64,000 nt of DNA, from assembly GCA_965199945.1 (NCBI GenBank), contig OZ241354.1:4092001-4156000 (forward strand), written 5' to 3'. This document shows, in pieces, positions 63,605 through 64,000 of the stretch (position 1 is its first letter; every line of letters starts with the position of its first letter). The translations under genes and the position numbers were made by a program. The stretch is from VXYL01 sp965199945 (GTDB taxonomy: Bacteria; Pseudomonadota; Gammaproteobacteria; Pseudomonadales; Azotimanducaceae). The notes beneath the pieces were generated by a model. The model was not told the DNA's origin, ran no database searches, and worked only from the letters and a program-made list of their open reading frames with translations.

Positions 63605-64000
63605 TTAGCCAGTCTCCAAGCGCGCCCGAGCGGCCGCCTCGTGCGCCGTGAGTCCTTCCGCAGCGGCGATGTTCGCCGCTGTTCGCGCCAGCGGCGCCAC
63701 GGATTCGGCGTTGGCGCGGAGGATGGAGGAGCGCTTTTGGAAGTCCGAGACGCCGAGCGGCGAGGCGTAGCGGGCGGTGCCGAAGGTGGGGAGCACGTGG
63801 CTGGGGCCGGCGCTGTAGTCGCCGAGGACTTCCGCGGCCCAGGGGCCGAGAAAGATGGCGCCGGCGTGGCGGATCGTCGGCAGCAGGGCGTCGGGGTCGC
63901 GCACGGCGAGTTCCAAGTGTTCCGGCGCGAACCGGTTCGACAGCGCACAGGCTTCGGCGAGATCCCGCGTCCGTATCAATGCGCCCCGCTGCGCCAAGGA
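63605..64000 (-). CDS. hisD: Histidinol dehydrogenase, C-terminal part (runs off the window)
   Basis: Reverse-strand reading from the right edge to the stop at 63605 gives about 132 residues of the C-terminal part. NRFAPEHLELAVRDPDALLP contains the conserved PEHLE, then HAGAIFLGPWAAEVLGDYSA and GPSHVLPTFGTARYASPLGV, which hold the catalytic His and zinc ligand, and the end helix AEGLTAHEAAARARLE. The enzyme performs the last two steps of histidine synthesis. The N-terminal part lies outside the window. Confidence 0.95.
   Translation of the reverse strand, partial: SLAQRGALIRTRDLAEACALSNRFAPEHLELAVRDPDALLPTIRHAGAIFLGPWAAEVLGDYSAGPSHVLPTFGTARYASPLGVSDFQKRSSILRANAESVAPLARTAANIAAAEGLTAHEAAARARLETG

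Overview
The window is 64 kb of GC-rich chromosome, about two thirds GC by eye, with many GTG and some TTG starts and tightly overlapping genes. The order pyrE/rph facing yicC-gmk-rpoZ-spoT-recG, followed by ubiA and a rubredoxin gene, is the classical gammaproteobacterial arrangement, so I infer a free-living or host-associated gammaproteobacterium. No rRNA, tRNA or CRISPR array was seen.

Layout. 1-9.8 kb: the 5' end of a TonB-dependent receptor gene, a DUF4143 ATPase under nested palindromes, a lipoprotein, an M32 carboxypeptidase, an orphan molybdopterin hydroxylase large subunit, a zinc metallopeptidase/ATP-grasp pair, and the prepilin peptidase pilD. 9.8-12 kb: a RelE-toxin remnant with an intact HTH antitoxin, then an Rpn-family nuclease gene whose C-terminal part is duplicated as a free-standing small gene. 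12-19.6 kb: SulP transporter, SGNH hydrolase, tag, a PPOX flavoprotein, an exported RLACFD protein, and an overlapping three-gene operon: a halohydrin-dehalogenase-like SDR, a DUF2306 membrane protein and a cytochrome c/PQQ dehydrogenase. 19.8-25.5 kb: a CusCBA-type metal efflux operon. 25.5-29 kb: a zinc-ribbon protein and a single-chain restriction-modification enzyme coupled to a truncated DUF222 gene. 29-38.7 kb: M16 peptidase, oxidoreductase, cysH, and hemA-histidine kinase-response regulator-hemE.

38.7-43.4 kb is a decayed accessory zone. It holds an orphan CopG antitoxin, a DUF1998-type helicase pseudogene split by an IS630 element (removing the IS restores the reading frame across the site), a HicA-like/HTH pair, and an ISKra4-family element with clear inverted repeats and a 9-bp target duplication. 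43.4-49 kb: the divergent ybbA-like/tesA pair, a TM2 protein, a D-aminoacylase and a PARIS-like ATPase + TOPRIM module whose second gene has a frameshift in a C6 run. 49-56.9 kb is the housekeeping block. A second, nearly identical IS630 copy then abuts the recG stop codon. 58-64 kb: an unknown low-GC gene behind a G11 tract, the overlapping ubiA-dctQ-dctM operon, a dicarboxylate symporter, rubredoxin, and the 3' end of hisD.

The strongest candidates for new biology are: (i) the free-standing Rpn C-terminal gene, which looks like a separately encoded version of the intragenic Rpn antitoxin; (ii) the halohydrin-dehalogenase-like/DUF2306/quinohaemoprotein operon; (iii) the PARIS-like ATPase + TOPRIM pair with a possible frameshift control.
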